Position numbers and translations under genes: made by a program. The notes under the pieces are model-generated. The model ran no database searches and had not been told where the DNA came from. It worked only from the letters and a program-made list of their open reading frames with translations. Of a stretch of DNA of 64,000 bases, positions 11,615 to 20,035 are shown one piece after another (positions within the stretch are counted from its first letter, which is position 1; the number at the start of each line of letters is the position of its first letter). This DNA is from Willaertia magna (Eukaryota; Heterolobosea; Eutetramitea; Acrasida; Naegleriidae). Location of the stretch: the NCBI GenBank assembly GCA_902984215.1, contig CADWAF010001868.1, forward strand, positions 1 to 64,000, read 5' to 3'.

Positions 11615-13155
11615 TTTATATCTTTAACTTTAAACCATATTTGTATATCATAAAAATACATTTTTCTTAAATCATTTTCAGCATATTTTCTAACATATGG
11701 AATTGAATTTATAACAACTTTCTTTTGACCTACAGTTCTAGTTAAAATATCAACATCAATTAATAAACTTTCATTCTTGCCAATTTTTAAATCCTTTACA
11801 ATGATATCAACTTGATAAGGTATTTCTTTATCTGTACATCTATATAATTTCTCTCTAATTACTTCTTTAACAATATCAGCTGTAGTCATACCTGGAGTTG
11901 CACCAACATCTACATCAAAATACCACTTTCTATCAATAGCATTATCTTTTAAATAATTCTTTAATGATTCAATACCTAAACCACTTCTAGTACTTGTAAT
12001 AATTGCATCTTGAAATAATCCAGATCTTATTAATTCAAATCTATATTCTTGTGCTCTATTCATATCAACCATATCACATTTATTAATACAACCAACTAAT
12101 ATCATGCCCTTCTTCTTTTCATTTAAAATAGTTTCTTTTGTCTTTTTAATTAAATCTAATATATGATCTATCTCTTTTAATGGTTTAGTTACATCTAACA
12201 TTAATAAAATAATATCTGCACATCCTAATGTTAATAATGTTTCATCTTCTAAACCACTAATCGTCTCTCTTGCTGTTTTATTTACTTTCATCTTTGTATT
12301 CTTAAAATTTAATAATCCAGGTGTATCAAAAACCACTAATTGATATTTATCTTCATTCAAGACACCTAATGTTCTCTTTCTTGTTGTTTGTGTTTTAGGT
12401 GACACTGCTGATATCTTTCTTTTCGTTAAATAATTTAAAATTGATGATTTCCCTGCATTAGGATTACCTACAATTGCAATTTTTAATACTTTTGATCCTT
12501 TAGGTGAATGTTTAGCTGTTCTATTAAATATTGATTCTAATCTATCAATTGTTATTTCAAATCTTTCTTCTTTTGTCAACATTTCTTTAAAACTAATTCT
12601 TTTTTTATTCACTTCTTCTTCATTCATTTCTTCTTCTTCTTTTTCTTCAAATTGATGAATATTAAATAATCTTTGATATTGATTCTTTTTATTAGAAGGT
12701 GAAAGTGCTTCATTTAATTTAATTTCTTTATCTGTTAAATAGTCTTCATCTTCTAATAAATTCTTTTTCTTTTTTTTATTGTTACTGTTGATATCATCTT
12801 CTTCTTTATTCTTTTTTAAAATTTCAAAAATACCTTCTGATTTTTTCATTTTCAAATAAGTGTCTGGTAGGTTCTTTTCTACATATTCATTAATTACTTT
12901 ATTTCCTTCAGAAAGATCTTTCATTCTTTCATTAAATAATAATTGTTCATTTTCAGGTAATTCATCTTTAATTTTAATTAATTTTTGTTTTGTTTTTGTT
13001 CTTTTTTGTAAAATAGAATAATGTTTCATCATTATATTATCATGATTTAAAAAAGTATTTGATTTCATAAAAGAATTGTTGAAATGACAATTCCCGAGAC
13101 AAAATTGTGGAATTGTTTTATTAAAGTGAAAGGAAGAAAGAATATTTCGGTGCAT
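11611..13155 (-). CDS. ERAL1: Era-like GTPase, probably mitochondrial
   Basis: Era binds 16S-type rRNA and helps assemble the small mitoribosomal subunit. Of 514 residues, the first about 220 are a basic, Ser/Asn-rich N-terminus followed by an acidic low-complexity linker, consistent with an organelle presequence. The G domain follows: G1 GNPNAGKS (230-237), G2 around KTQTTR, G3 DTPG, G4 NKCD. A C-terminal KH domain carries IREKLYRCTDKEIPYQ and KIGKNESLLIDV. The GAT motif of Era G domain to KH linker (VGATPGMTTADI) is modified. Bacterial Era is about 300 residues, so the extra length is all N-terminal. Mitochondrial location is inferred. Shares a TTAA stop with the NHL gene. Confidence 0.9.
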   Translation of the reverse strand: MHRNILSSFHFNKTIPQFCLGNCHFNNSFMKSNTFLNHDNIMMKHYSILQKRTKTKQKLIKIKDELPENEQLLFNERMKDLSEGNKVINEYVEKNLPDTYLKMKKSEGIFEILKKNKEEDDINSNNKKKKKNLLEDEDYLTDKEIKLNEALSPSNKKNQYQRLFNIHQFEEKEEEEMNEEEVNKKRISFKEMLTKEERFEITIDRLESIFNRTAKHSPKGSKVLKIAIVGNPNAGKSSILNYLTKRKISAVSPKTQTTRKRTLGVLNEDKYQLVVFDTPGLLNFKNTKMKVNKTARETISGLEDETLLTLGCADIILLMLDVTKPLKEIDHILDLIKKTKETILNEKKKGMILVGCINKCDMVDMNRAQEYRFELIRSGLFQDAIITSTRSGLGIESLKNYLKDNAIDRKWYFDVDVGATPGMTTADIVKEVIREKLYRCTDKEIPYQVDIIVKDLKIGKNESLLIDVDILTRTVGQKKVVINSIPYVRKYAENDLRKMYFYDIQIWFKVKDIN

Positions 13156-13307
13156 TTTTTTTTGAATTTTATTTTATTGAAATTATTGAACCCGAGCGGG
13201 AAGAGAAGGTGTTGTAGCATTTTGTGGAAAAGGTTAATAAATTAATGGCGTGAGTTACTATTTACAATAAGAGAGTTAATATTCAGCAAGTTGAAAAGTA
13301 ATTATTA

Positions 13308-13700
13308 TTATTGTGAAGGTATAGAATTGTTATTATCGTTGGGTGTAGGGTTGTTATTATTGTTATTGTCGGAATTATTATCATGATTACAACAATCACA
13401 TTCACTATCACTTCCACTAGAATCACTCTCTGTATCACTTTCTCCAAAATTCTTCTTTTTCTTAAATACACAACATTCTAAAAACAATTAAATTATTTTA
13501 AATAATTTTTAAAACATACTTTTAGATGTGCGCATTGGTTTAAATTCATTATCTTTTGCGCTTCTTACAAATTTTACACGTTTCTTCTTTCTTTCAGGTT
13601 TTAACTTTAATTTTATAAAAGTTGGACTAGTATCATTCCTTTCCGATGTAGTTGTTGAAGTTTGTTGTTCTATTGTTTCTATTGTAACAGTTTGTGGCAT
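13308..13700 (-). CDS. PPP1R11: Protein phosphatase 1 inhibitor-3 / PPP1R11 (Ypi1) homologue
   Basis: Small intrinsically disordered PP1 regulator of 116 residues; the human protein has 126. Two exons, 13700..13520 and 13477..13308, with a 42-nt intron (GTATGT..AG). The sequence follows the family: an acidic/Thr-rich start, KLKLKPERKKK, the PP1-docking RVxF motif RVKF at residues 41-44, DNEF, then TSKKCCVFKKKKNFGESDTESD and a Cys pair DCC. The tail is Asn-rich instead of the His/Pro-rich human tail. The gene is divergent from a 56-residue open frame whose ATG lies only 26 nt away, implying a shared promoter. Confidence 0.88.
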
Positions 13701-13726
13701 TATTTTTTGAGTAAAAAAATAACAAG

Positions 13727-13897
13727 ATGAAGAAGAACACTTCCGATAAAGAAGTTGATCTAGGAAAAGAAAGTGAAGACAAGAATGAAAAAGAGGAATT
13801 AGAAACAATGACTGAATTACAACAGTTAAGATATTTATTGTTAAGTTATCTTTCACAAGAAGAAGAACAACAAGAAAAAAAGAATGACAAGCAATGA
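13727..13897 (+). CDS. Small acidic/helical protein, 56 residues, unrecognised
   Basis: Open frame beginning MKKNTSDKEVDLG, with a central leucine-rich helix (ELQQLRYLLLSYLSQ) between charged Glu/Lys arms, and ending in KKNDKQ. It fills the gap between the divergent PPP1R11 start (13700) and the next gene (13948), and no other coding explanation exists for this stretch. Composition resembles real coding sequence of the window rather than intergenic DNA. No family recognised; it could be a small complex subunit. It could instead be a 5' exon or upstream open frame of the gene at 13948. Confidence 0.5.
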   Translation: MKKNTSDKEVDLGKESEDKNEKEELETMTELQQLRYLLLSYLSQEEEQQEKKNDKQ

Positions 13898-13947
13898 ATT
13901 TTTTATATTGGCGCCATCTTGTATTTACGGATTTTAAATGAAATAAA

Positions 13948-15060
13948 ATGGATGAAAACCTGAAACAAACCTTAAGAAAAGAATCTAATAATTTATTTAC
14001 AACTACAAATCAAATAACACATTTCTATAAGCCTGAAGAGCAAACAGATAATATAAATGTTAGTTGTAAAGAACCTAATGTAGCCTATATTTCAAATCCT
14101 ATTAATTATTTCTATGAAACAACTAATCAAAAAGAACATAATTATAAATCTCATAATACAGATCATATAATTCATAAGAAACCACCTTCTTCTACTAAAT
14201 TAACATATACAGGTGATGCTAAAGATAAATATATTGAACAAATAACATCCCAATTAGAAGAAAGTATTTTAGGTTTAGATAATCAAGGAAATATTTCTCT
14301 TGTACATCCAAGAACAAAATATATTTCTGAAACCAATGCTAGTTTTAGGAAACCAAATCTATCAAGTAATATTAAAAATAACTATAATGAGAATGTTGAT
14401 TATTTAGTTCAACAACATGAGAATTTCACTAAAACAATGATGAAAGAAAAAGAAGATAGATTAAAGAAGGTAAATGATACTTTAAATTATAATCAAAGTA
14501 CAACAAAATTAATTCATGATAATTATAATTCTTTTCCAACTAAAGACCCTCAAACAATAATATTTAGAGATGCACAATTAAGAGGAAAAGTAAAATCAGG
14601 AACAGTATCTAGTGGAAAGGTAACAATAGATAAAAGTAATCCAGAACCTCATCACCTTGTAGATGAATTAAAAATTGTGGCTAAGGGTGATACTCAACAT
14701 TTTAGTCATGTGAAAGATTTGGGAATAACAACAGAAACAAAAGAACAGTATAAAGATTTAACACAGAAAGAAATTGATTTTACTATTAGGGCTAATGAAG
14801 GAGTATTAAGGGAAAGAAACTCAAGTATTGAAAAGACAGGAAGGATAGGTACATTAGAAAAAGATGAGAATAATAATTTTATTGATCGATATGAAACTGA
14901 AACCAAATCTAAATTTAAATCATACGTGGATTATAAAAGAGAAGTTACACAAAATGATAAGGTTCAAATATTCAACTATCCAAGAAATGCTGTAAATCTC
15001 TCTTCATTTGTAAAAAAGGAGTTTTGTAAACCAGTAAATTCAACATTAGATAATAAATGA
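13948..15060 (+). CDS. Unrecognised 370-residue protein, possibly axonemal
   Basis: Single exon, hydrophilic, no membrane segment and little predicted coiled coil. It contains short recurring patterns such as TTNQITHFYKP and ETTNQKEHNYK near the N-terminus, SGTVSSGKVT and a C-terminal DYKREVTQNDKVQIFNYP. The spaced THF/NYF/HNY aromatic pattern recalls microtubule-inner or axonemal proteins, but this is only an impression and no family is assigned. The start ATG follows AATAAA at the head of the frame. Its end is 36 nt from the end of the convergent zinc-ribbon gene. Confidence 0.7.
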   Translation: MDENLKQTLRKESNNLFTTTNQITHFYKPEEQTDNINVSCKEPNVAYISNPINYFYETTNQKEHNYKSHNTDHIIHKKPPSSTKLTYTGDAKDKYIEQITSQLEESILGLDNQGNISLVHPRTKYISETNASFRKPNLSSNIKNNYNENVDYLVQQHENFTKTMMKEKEDRLKKVNDTLNYNQSTTKLIHDNYNSFPTKDPQTIIFRDAQLRGKVKSGTVSSGKVTIDKSNPEPHHLVDELKIVAKGDTQHFSHVKDLGITTETKEQYKDLTQKEIDFTIRANEGVLRERNSSIEKTGRIGTLEKDENNNFIDRYETETKSKFKSYVDYKREVTQNDKVQIFNYPRNAVNLSSFVKKEFCKPVNSTLDNK

Positions 15061-15096
15061 ATCTAAATACTTGTTTTGCAAATAAATTTTGTAAAA

Positions 15097-15963
15097 TTAC
15101 AATTTCTTTAAGAAATCTGCAAGTCCACCACCACTATTATTAGATTGTTTCTTTTTTTTATTTTTAGATTGTTTATTTTCATTATTATTAGATGGTGTTG
15201 TCTTTCGTTTTTGAGATTCATTCTTCTTTTTTGTTTCATTATTTTCTTCCTTTTTCTTTTCATTACTTTTATCTTTTTTGTTTTGTTCATTCTTCATTGA
15301 TTTATTAGTTGTGTCTGAGTTGTTTGTAATTTGATTGTTTTTATTAATTGTTTGTTTATTTGTTGCTTTATTCTTTTGATTATTTGATTCTTTATTTAAT
15401 GAAATATTCTTTTCAAAATTAAAAATAGAATAATTATTACAATTTTTACATTTATAAATTAAAATATCATTCGTTTTTGGATAAGTTAAATATTTTATAA
15501 AATGATTATATTTATAAATATCTTTTAATGAAAATGTAATTAATACATCATTTCTATCTTTAATTGTAATTTGTTTTCTATTTTGTTTTGTAATTGAAAA
15601 TGTATCTCTATTAACAAATGGAAATGAACAATAAAAACAACATTTTAAATCTTTATCAATTAATGTTGTTATTTTATCTTCATCTTTTAATTCAATACTA
15701 CTAAATTGTTCATTACATTTATTCATATAAAAAGAAGATAATGAAACATCTTTCTGTGTAAAAAATTTAGAAATGTTAAATAAATAATTTTGATTCGCAA
15801 TAAATAATTCTCTTTCATGTTTTTTATTTATTCCTTTATTTTCTTCATCATTATTCTTTTTCTCTATCTCTTCCTTCTTTTCTTCTTCTTGTATCTTCAA
15901 TCCTTTCTTTAAAGTATCAGCTCCTTTCACTCTTAATTTTTGTGCAGCTAAAAATTGAAACAT
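15097..15963 (-). CDS. Zinc-ribbon protein, possible RNase P/MRP subunit (Rpr2/Snm1/C18orf21-like)
   Basis: A 288-residue protein. The N-terminus QKLRVKGADTLKKGLKIQEEE is basic and helical. A helical segment FIANQNYLFNISKFF is followed by a first Cys pair CFYC (near residue 105), a central region and a second Cys pair CKNC in YKCKNCNNYSIF. Together these form a four-Cys zinc ribbon with a long spacer, the arrangement of the Rpr2/Rpp21/Snm1 family and of human C18orf21. The last third is a lysine/asparagine-rich tail ending in LADFLKKL. Assignment rests on architecture only; a generic zinc-ribbon RNA-binding protein is the alternative. Confidence 0.6.
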   Translation of the reverse strand: MFQFLAAQKLRVKGADTLKKGLKIQEEEKKEEIEKKNNDEENKGINKKHERELFIANQNYLFNISKFFTQKDVSLSSFYMNKCNEQFSSIELKDEDKITTLIDKDLKCCFYCSFPFVNRDTFSITKQNRKQITIKDRNDVLITFSLKDIYKYNHFIKYLTYPKTNDILIYKCKNCNNYSIFNFEKNISLNKESNNQKNKATNKQTINKNNQITNNSDTTNKSMKNEQNKKDKSNEKKKEENNETKKKNESQKRKTTPSNNNENKQSKNKKKKQSNNSGGGLADFLKKL

Positions 15964-16027
15964 TTTTTTAAAGTCTACTTAAAATATTTATTACAAAATT
16001 GTTACAATAAAAAACTTAAAATTACAA

Positions 16028-17271
16028 TTACTTCTTATCACTTCCTTCCATCATTTGACTAAACCAATCAGTCATATTTTGTGAAACAACCTGAAATTGA
16101 TCACCTAAATAAGAAGATACTTCTTTTGTTTTTTGTGCAATATTTTGATATTGATCTTTTGCTTGTTCAGTTAAATACCATGCCATATCAGAAGTATTTA
16201 AATCTGATAAACTTAAATTAGAAAGTGAATTTAATCCTCTATTATTGTTATTATTAACATATCCTTTAGGACCAATACCTTTATATTTATCTGCATTGTT
16301 GTTATTAATGTTAGTTTTAGGTACTTCATATGGCGTAGAACTAACACCTGCATATCTACTATTATTTTCATAATTATGGGTTCTATTATTATTTCTATTA
16401 TTAGAATTTGTATTGTTGTTATTTTGCTTTGATTTAACGTGTTGATGATTATCATCTTCATTATCCCAATCATTATTATTAAAGAAATCATCATCATCTA
16501 CTTCCTGTTTCTTATTAGTAGTAGTGCCATTATTATCATCATTAAAGAAATCATCATCAATATTTGAAGATTTATTATTAACTTTTTGTCTAGTTCTTTC
16601 ATAACTATCTTGTGAGAAAATATCTTTATTAATAGGTGAGTTAGTATTATTATTAGAAGAAGTAGATGAATGTTTAGGTTTATATACTTTTGTTTTATCA
16701 TTTGAAGTAACAATTTTATATTTATGTTCTTCTTGTTGTACTTCTTTAACAATCTCTTGTTCAAAATCCCAATCATTATTACTTTTCATTACGGAAGGAG
16801 CGGAACGTACTTGTTCTTCAACATCTTCTTGTTGAGAGGAAACTGAAAGACTTGGTTTTTTATCAAATCTATTGAAATAATTAAATTAATTTAAATAAAT
16901 TAAACTTACGATTTAGTAGCTTGTTGTTTTAATTGATTTGAATATTCTCTAGCTACTTTAGAATTATATTTTTGTTGAATACTTAATTTATCAATTCCTT
17001 TACTTTGAAAATATTCTCTTGCTTTTCTATTACCACCACATAACATCATTTGTGCTTGTTCATCTGACCATTTATCATAAACAGCTGATTTTACGAAACT
17101 TATTTCAACTCCGAGACTTCTATGGATACCTGCACAATTTAAACAAATAAATACTCCATTATTTACGGAACACCAATCTGGATTTTTGGTTGTACAATCC
17201 ATACATACTTTATTTTCTGATTTTTCTCTTAATTTCTTTAAAGCTTGAATGTTTTTGTTTTGTGGATCCAT
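16028..17271 (-). CDS. ArfGAP1-type Arf GTPase-activating protein
   Basis: Stimulates GTP hydrolysis on Arf at Golgi membranes. Two exons, 17271..16910 and 16868..16028, with a 41-nt intron (GTAAGT..AG, phase 2), encode 400 residues. Residues 1-120 are the ArfGAP domain: zinc finger CMDC..CLNC with the catalytic arginine in GIHRSLGVEISF and the WSDEQAQMM helix. The second exon is Asn/Asp-rich and disordered, then carries an amphipathic segment near the C-terminus (TSDMAWYLTEQAKDQYQNIA) like the lipid-packing ALPS region of ArfGAP1, and ends in WFSQMM. The very Asn-rich linker (about residues 175-310) is codon-repeat driven. Confidence 0.9.
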
Positions 17272-17403
17272 TTTTTATTTTTTTTTATTGATTTTGGAAG
17301 CAAGAACACACGTCACAAATCTACTTTTTCTTTCTGCGTTGAATTAGAGGTTTCAATTCAGTAGGGAAGTATATTTATGTTTATTAATTTTAATTAATGG
17401 TAG

Positions 17404-19047
17404 TTAATGATTTACAATAGATAATTGTTCTATTAATCTATGAAATGATTGAGCTAAATCAATTGCTAATTTCTTTGAATTTGTTACATTTTCAAAATGT
17501 CCAACAATAAAACATGTGTATCTACATCTAATGTTTAAAATATCATTTAAAATTAAATATAATGAAACACTAGATTGTTGAGATTTACCTTCAGGTAAAT
17601 AATCATCATTTAATAATATAGTTTTAGATATATGTATATATAAATCTTTTTCACTGTCTTTAATCTCACTTTCAGCATTGTATAATGTATGTTTACCAAT
17701 TGTATTAAATAATATCTTATCACCAATTACTTTTTTAGTTATTCTTGTAGGTAAATTACCTAAATTTTCATTCTCTTCATAAACTCTATATTCTGAATCA
17801 TAAAAATTTGATTTAAATGGAAATTTCATTTGAAAAGATTTTGATTTTACAATTTCCATAACTTTATCAGAAGGTAATGCTAAATGACCAACAAATTTAA
17901 TTGCCAACATCTTTTTTAATAATCTTTGAATATCATTTGATATTTTTATATTTGTTGTAGGAATATAATCAAAAAATTTACTTTTATCTTTTCCAATAAA
18001 TATAGTTATAAAATCTTTTGTAATAACTTTAACTAAATCAAATAACGCAACATCATCTCTATAAATTTCTTTACAAAAAAATAAATCTCTAATATTAACA
18101 TGATCTCTAATATAATCATAATAATTATATAATGGATAAATACCTTCTTCTTCTTCAACAATTGATAAATTCTGACTTTCTTCATAATTATGTAAAGTTG
18201 AATGAAATAACACTGCATCTTCATTCTCTTCTAATTCTTTTAAATTATCTTCTTCTTCTTCAATCTTTTGTTTACTAGCTCCTAAATAATCATTTAAAAA
18301 TTCATTTCTTCTATTCTTCTTACTTTCTTCTCTTTTCTTTAAGAAATCATTCCATAATTTAGATCTAACAAATCTAGGAAATATATCAAATTTTAATTGT
18401 AATATTAATATTCTTTCTAATTCTAAAAATAGATTATTATATTCTTTTAATTTTAATTTATTAAATAATATATTTCTAATTTGTTGATTTACTTTAAAAT
18501 CATATAAAATTACTTCTTTATAAGCACCATATGTTAAATATGTTTCTTTAATATTATATGCTTCAATACTAATTAAATCATTTGATTTATTCATTACTGT
18601 ATTATCTGTGTTATTCATTATTTTATTTTCTTGAAGAGAATAATGTTCTTCATCTTCAGGTAATATATTAGCATTCATAAAGTTAAATGGTCTTTCTTGT
18701 TCATTAAATGTTATATTTGATTGTTGTTGAAGTTGACTATTATTCTTAATTGACTGTTTTTCTTCTTTTACTTTTCTTAAAGTATCTTTAAAACGTAAAA
18801 TAGATTTATAACATTCAAAATTATTAACTAAAGTACTTGTAGATAATAAATTATAATGTTGTTGATCTTCTAAATATTTTCTAAATAATACTTCAGTTTC
18901 TGGAATTGTAATAATCTGTTCAAATACCGGTTCTTGTTGAACAATTGGATTAATTATTAATTCATTAGTTTTATTACTTAATCCACTAGGAGATAGAGGG
19001 TAACCTGAATGAGTTGTTGTTGTTGTGTTTGCAACATTACTTAACAT
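17404..19047 (-). CDS. RGS-domain protein with a START-like C-terminal half
   Basis: The ATG at 19047 follows a run of seven A; the frame extends four codons further upstream without an ATG, giving 547 residues. Residues about 30-75 (ETEVLFRKYLEDQQHYNLL) and about 170-235 (QIRNILFNKL, IFPRFVRSKLWNDFL) look like the two ends of an RGS box split by a Gln/Asn-rich insertion, so it may accelerate GTP hydrolysis on G-alpha. The C-terminal half (about 310-547) has alternating strands with DYIPTTNIKIS and FVGHLALPS and a final helix AIDLAQSFHRLIEQL, suggesting a START/PITP-type lipid-binding fold. The RGS call is moderate, the START call weak. Confidence 0.6.
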   Translation of the reverse strand: MLSNVANTTTTTHSGYPLSPSGLSNKTNELIINPIVQQEPVFEQIITIPETEVLFRKYLEDQQHYNLLSTSTLVNNFECYKSILRFKDTLRKVKEEKQSIKNNSQLQQQSNITFNEQERPFNFMNANILPEDEEHYSLQENKIMNNTDNTVMNKSNDLISIEAYNIKETYLTYGAYKEVILYDFKVNQQIRNILFNKLKLKEYNNLFLELERILILQLKFDIFPRFVRSKLWNDFLKKREESKKNRRNEFLNDYLGASKQKIEEEEDNLKELEENEDAVLFHSTLHNYEESQNLSIVEEEEGIYPLYNYYDYIRDHVNIRDLFFCKEIYRDDVALFDLVKVITKDFITIFIGKDKSKFFDYIPTTNIKISNDIQRLLKKMLAIKFVGHLALPSDKVMEIVKSKSFQMKFPFKSNFYDSEYRVYEENENLGNLPTRITKKVIGDKILFNTIGKHTLYNAESEIKDSEKDLYIHISKTILLNDDYLPEGKSQQSSVSLYLILNDILNIRCRYTCFIVGHFENVTNSKKLAIDLAQSFHRLIEQLSIVNH

Positions 19048-19059
19048 TTTTTTAATCAA

Positions 19060-19485
19060 TTCACTTCATTCAGTTTATTGTAAAAATTATAAATAAATTT
19101 AGCAGTTAATATCTTGAATATAAATTTAGTATTTTACTAAAATATATAAAGATTTTTTGAAGAAAGTGTCATTTAATTATTTAAAATAGACATTTAATAA
19201 ATTTAAACATATTTCCATATTCAATAATAATGGTTAAAACTACTTTACAATTTTATCAAAAAACAATGATATCATTTATCTTTAAATTTAATTATCATCT
19301 GTTGTCGGAAGTCTAGAGCTAAATACCTTATCGTTACCCATGAAATTCAAAAGATTTTGATAATTGAAACGCATTTTCTTGTCAGCCATTTTTAAATTAT
19401 TTTCCAAAGAACCCTAAAAAGCTAAATTTTTGATTTGATCTTTTTCAAAGTCTTGAAATGCAGTTACAATATAACCAATAAAAAA
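19060..19485. other. Divergent intergenic region between the RGS gene and ACBP
   Basis: About 430 nt of AT-rich DNA separating two divergently transcribed genes. Apart from the small open frame at 19288-19389 it contains only A/T-rich spacer and probable promoters. No RNA gene or repeat seen. Confidence 0.5.
19288..19389 (-). CDS. Possible 33-residue microprotein
   Basis: ATG after AAAA, reading MADKKMRFNYQNLL and ending LPTTDDN before TAA. It lies in the otherwise gene-free divergent gap between the RGS gene and ACBP. The start context is typical of this genome and local base composition is richer in G+C than the flanks. It may instead be one exon of a larger spliced gene; no second exon was found. 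No family recognised. Confidence 0.35.
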   Translation of the reverse strand: MADKKMRFNYQNLLNFMGNDKVFSSRLPTTDDN

Positions 19486-20031
19486 ATGTCTTTAGAAGAA
19501 AAGTTTAATTTAGCTGTAAAATATGTCCAAGAAGGAATGGCAAAAGGTAATAATATTTAATAATCTATTTAAATCTTAATACTTTTTAAGATCAATATGG
19601 GGTAAATATTTAATATTAATAATAATAAACTAATTTTTTTAAAACAGGATAGTGGAAGAGTCTTAACCGATGATGACAAATTAAAGTTTTATGGTTTATA
19701 TAAACAAGCTACTGAAGGAGATGTCAAGGTAACGTTTTGATCTTATTAAAATTAATTAAAATTTTATTTAGGGAACTCAACCATATGCAATCCAATTTGT
19801 TGCTCGTGCCAAATGGTATGTTTCATTAAATTCTTTTTAATCTTATTTAATTATTATTAGGGATGCTTGGAATCAAGTAAAGGGATTATCTTCCGATGAA
19901 GCTAAACAAAAATATGTTGAATTATTAACTGAACATGCACCAGAGGTAATTATTATTATTATTTATTTAATTATTTAAAATTTATTTAGTGGTATTCATT
20001 TGCTGGACTTGATAAATATCGTCAAAAATAA
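19486..20031 (+). CDS. ACBP: Acyl-CoA-binding protein (six exons, one of 11 nt)
   Basis: Cytosolic carrier of long-chain acyl-CoA esters. Exons 19486..19546, 19591..19601 (11 nt), 19648..19728, 19772..19815, 19861..19945, 19990..20031; introns 43-46 nt. The product has 107 residues: LKFYGLYKQATEGD, ARAKWDAWNQVKG and AKQKYVELL are the diagnostic ACBP helices, with the ligand-binding YxxYKQ and KWxAW motifs. The 11-nt exon encodes DQYG together with the flanking base and is needed to keep the frame. The C-terminal extension WYSFAGLDKY is slightly longer than in animals. The stop codon is only 4 nt before the ATG of the EF-P-like gene. Confidence 0.93.
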
Positions 20032-20035
20032 AAAA

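Noticed and set aside
16231..16776. Ile/Met-rich open frames within the ArfGAP second exon
   Set aside because: Frame-shifted shadows of AAT/GAT repeats; the Asn-rich frame is the one continuous with the ArfGAP domain.
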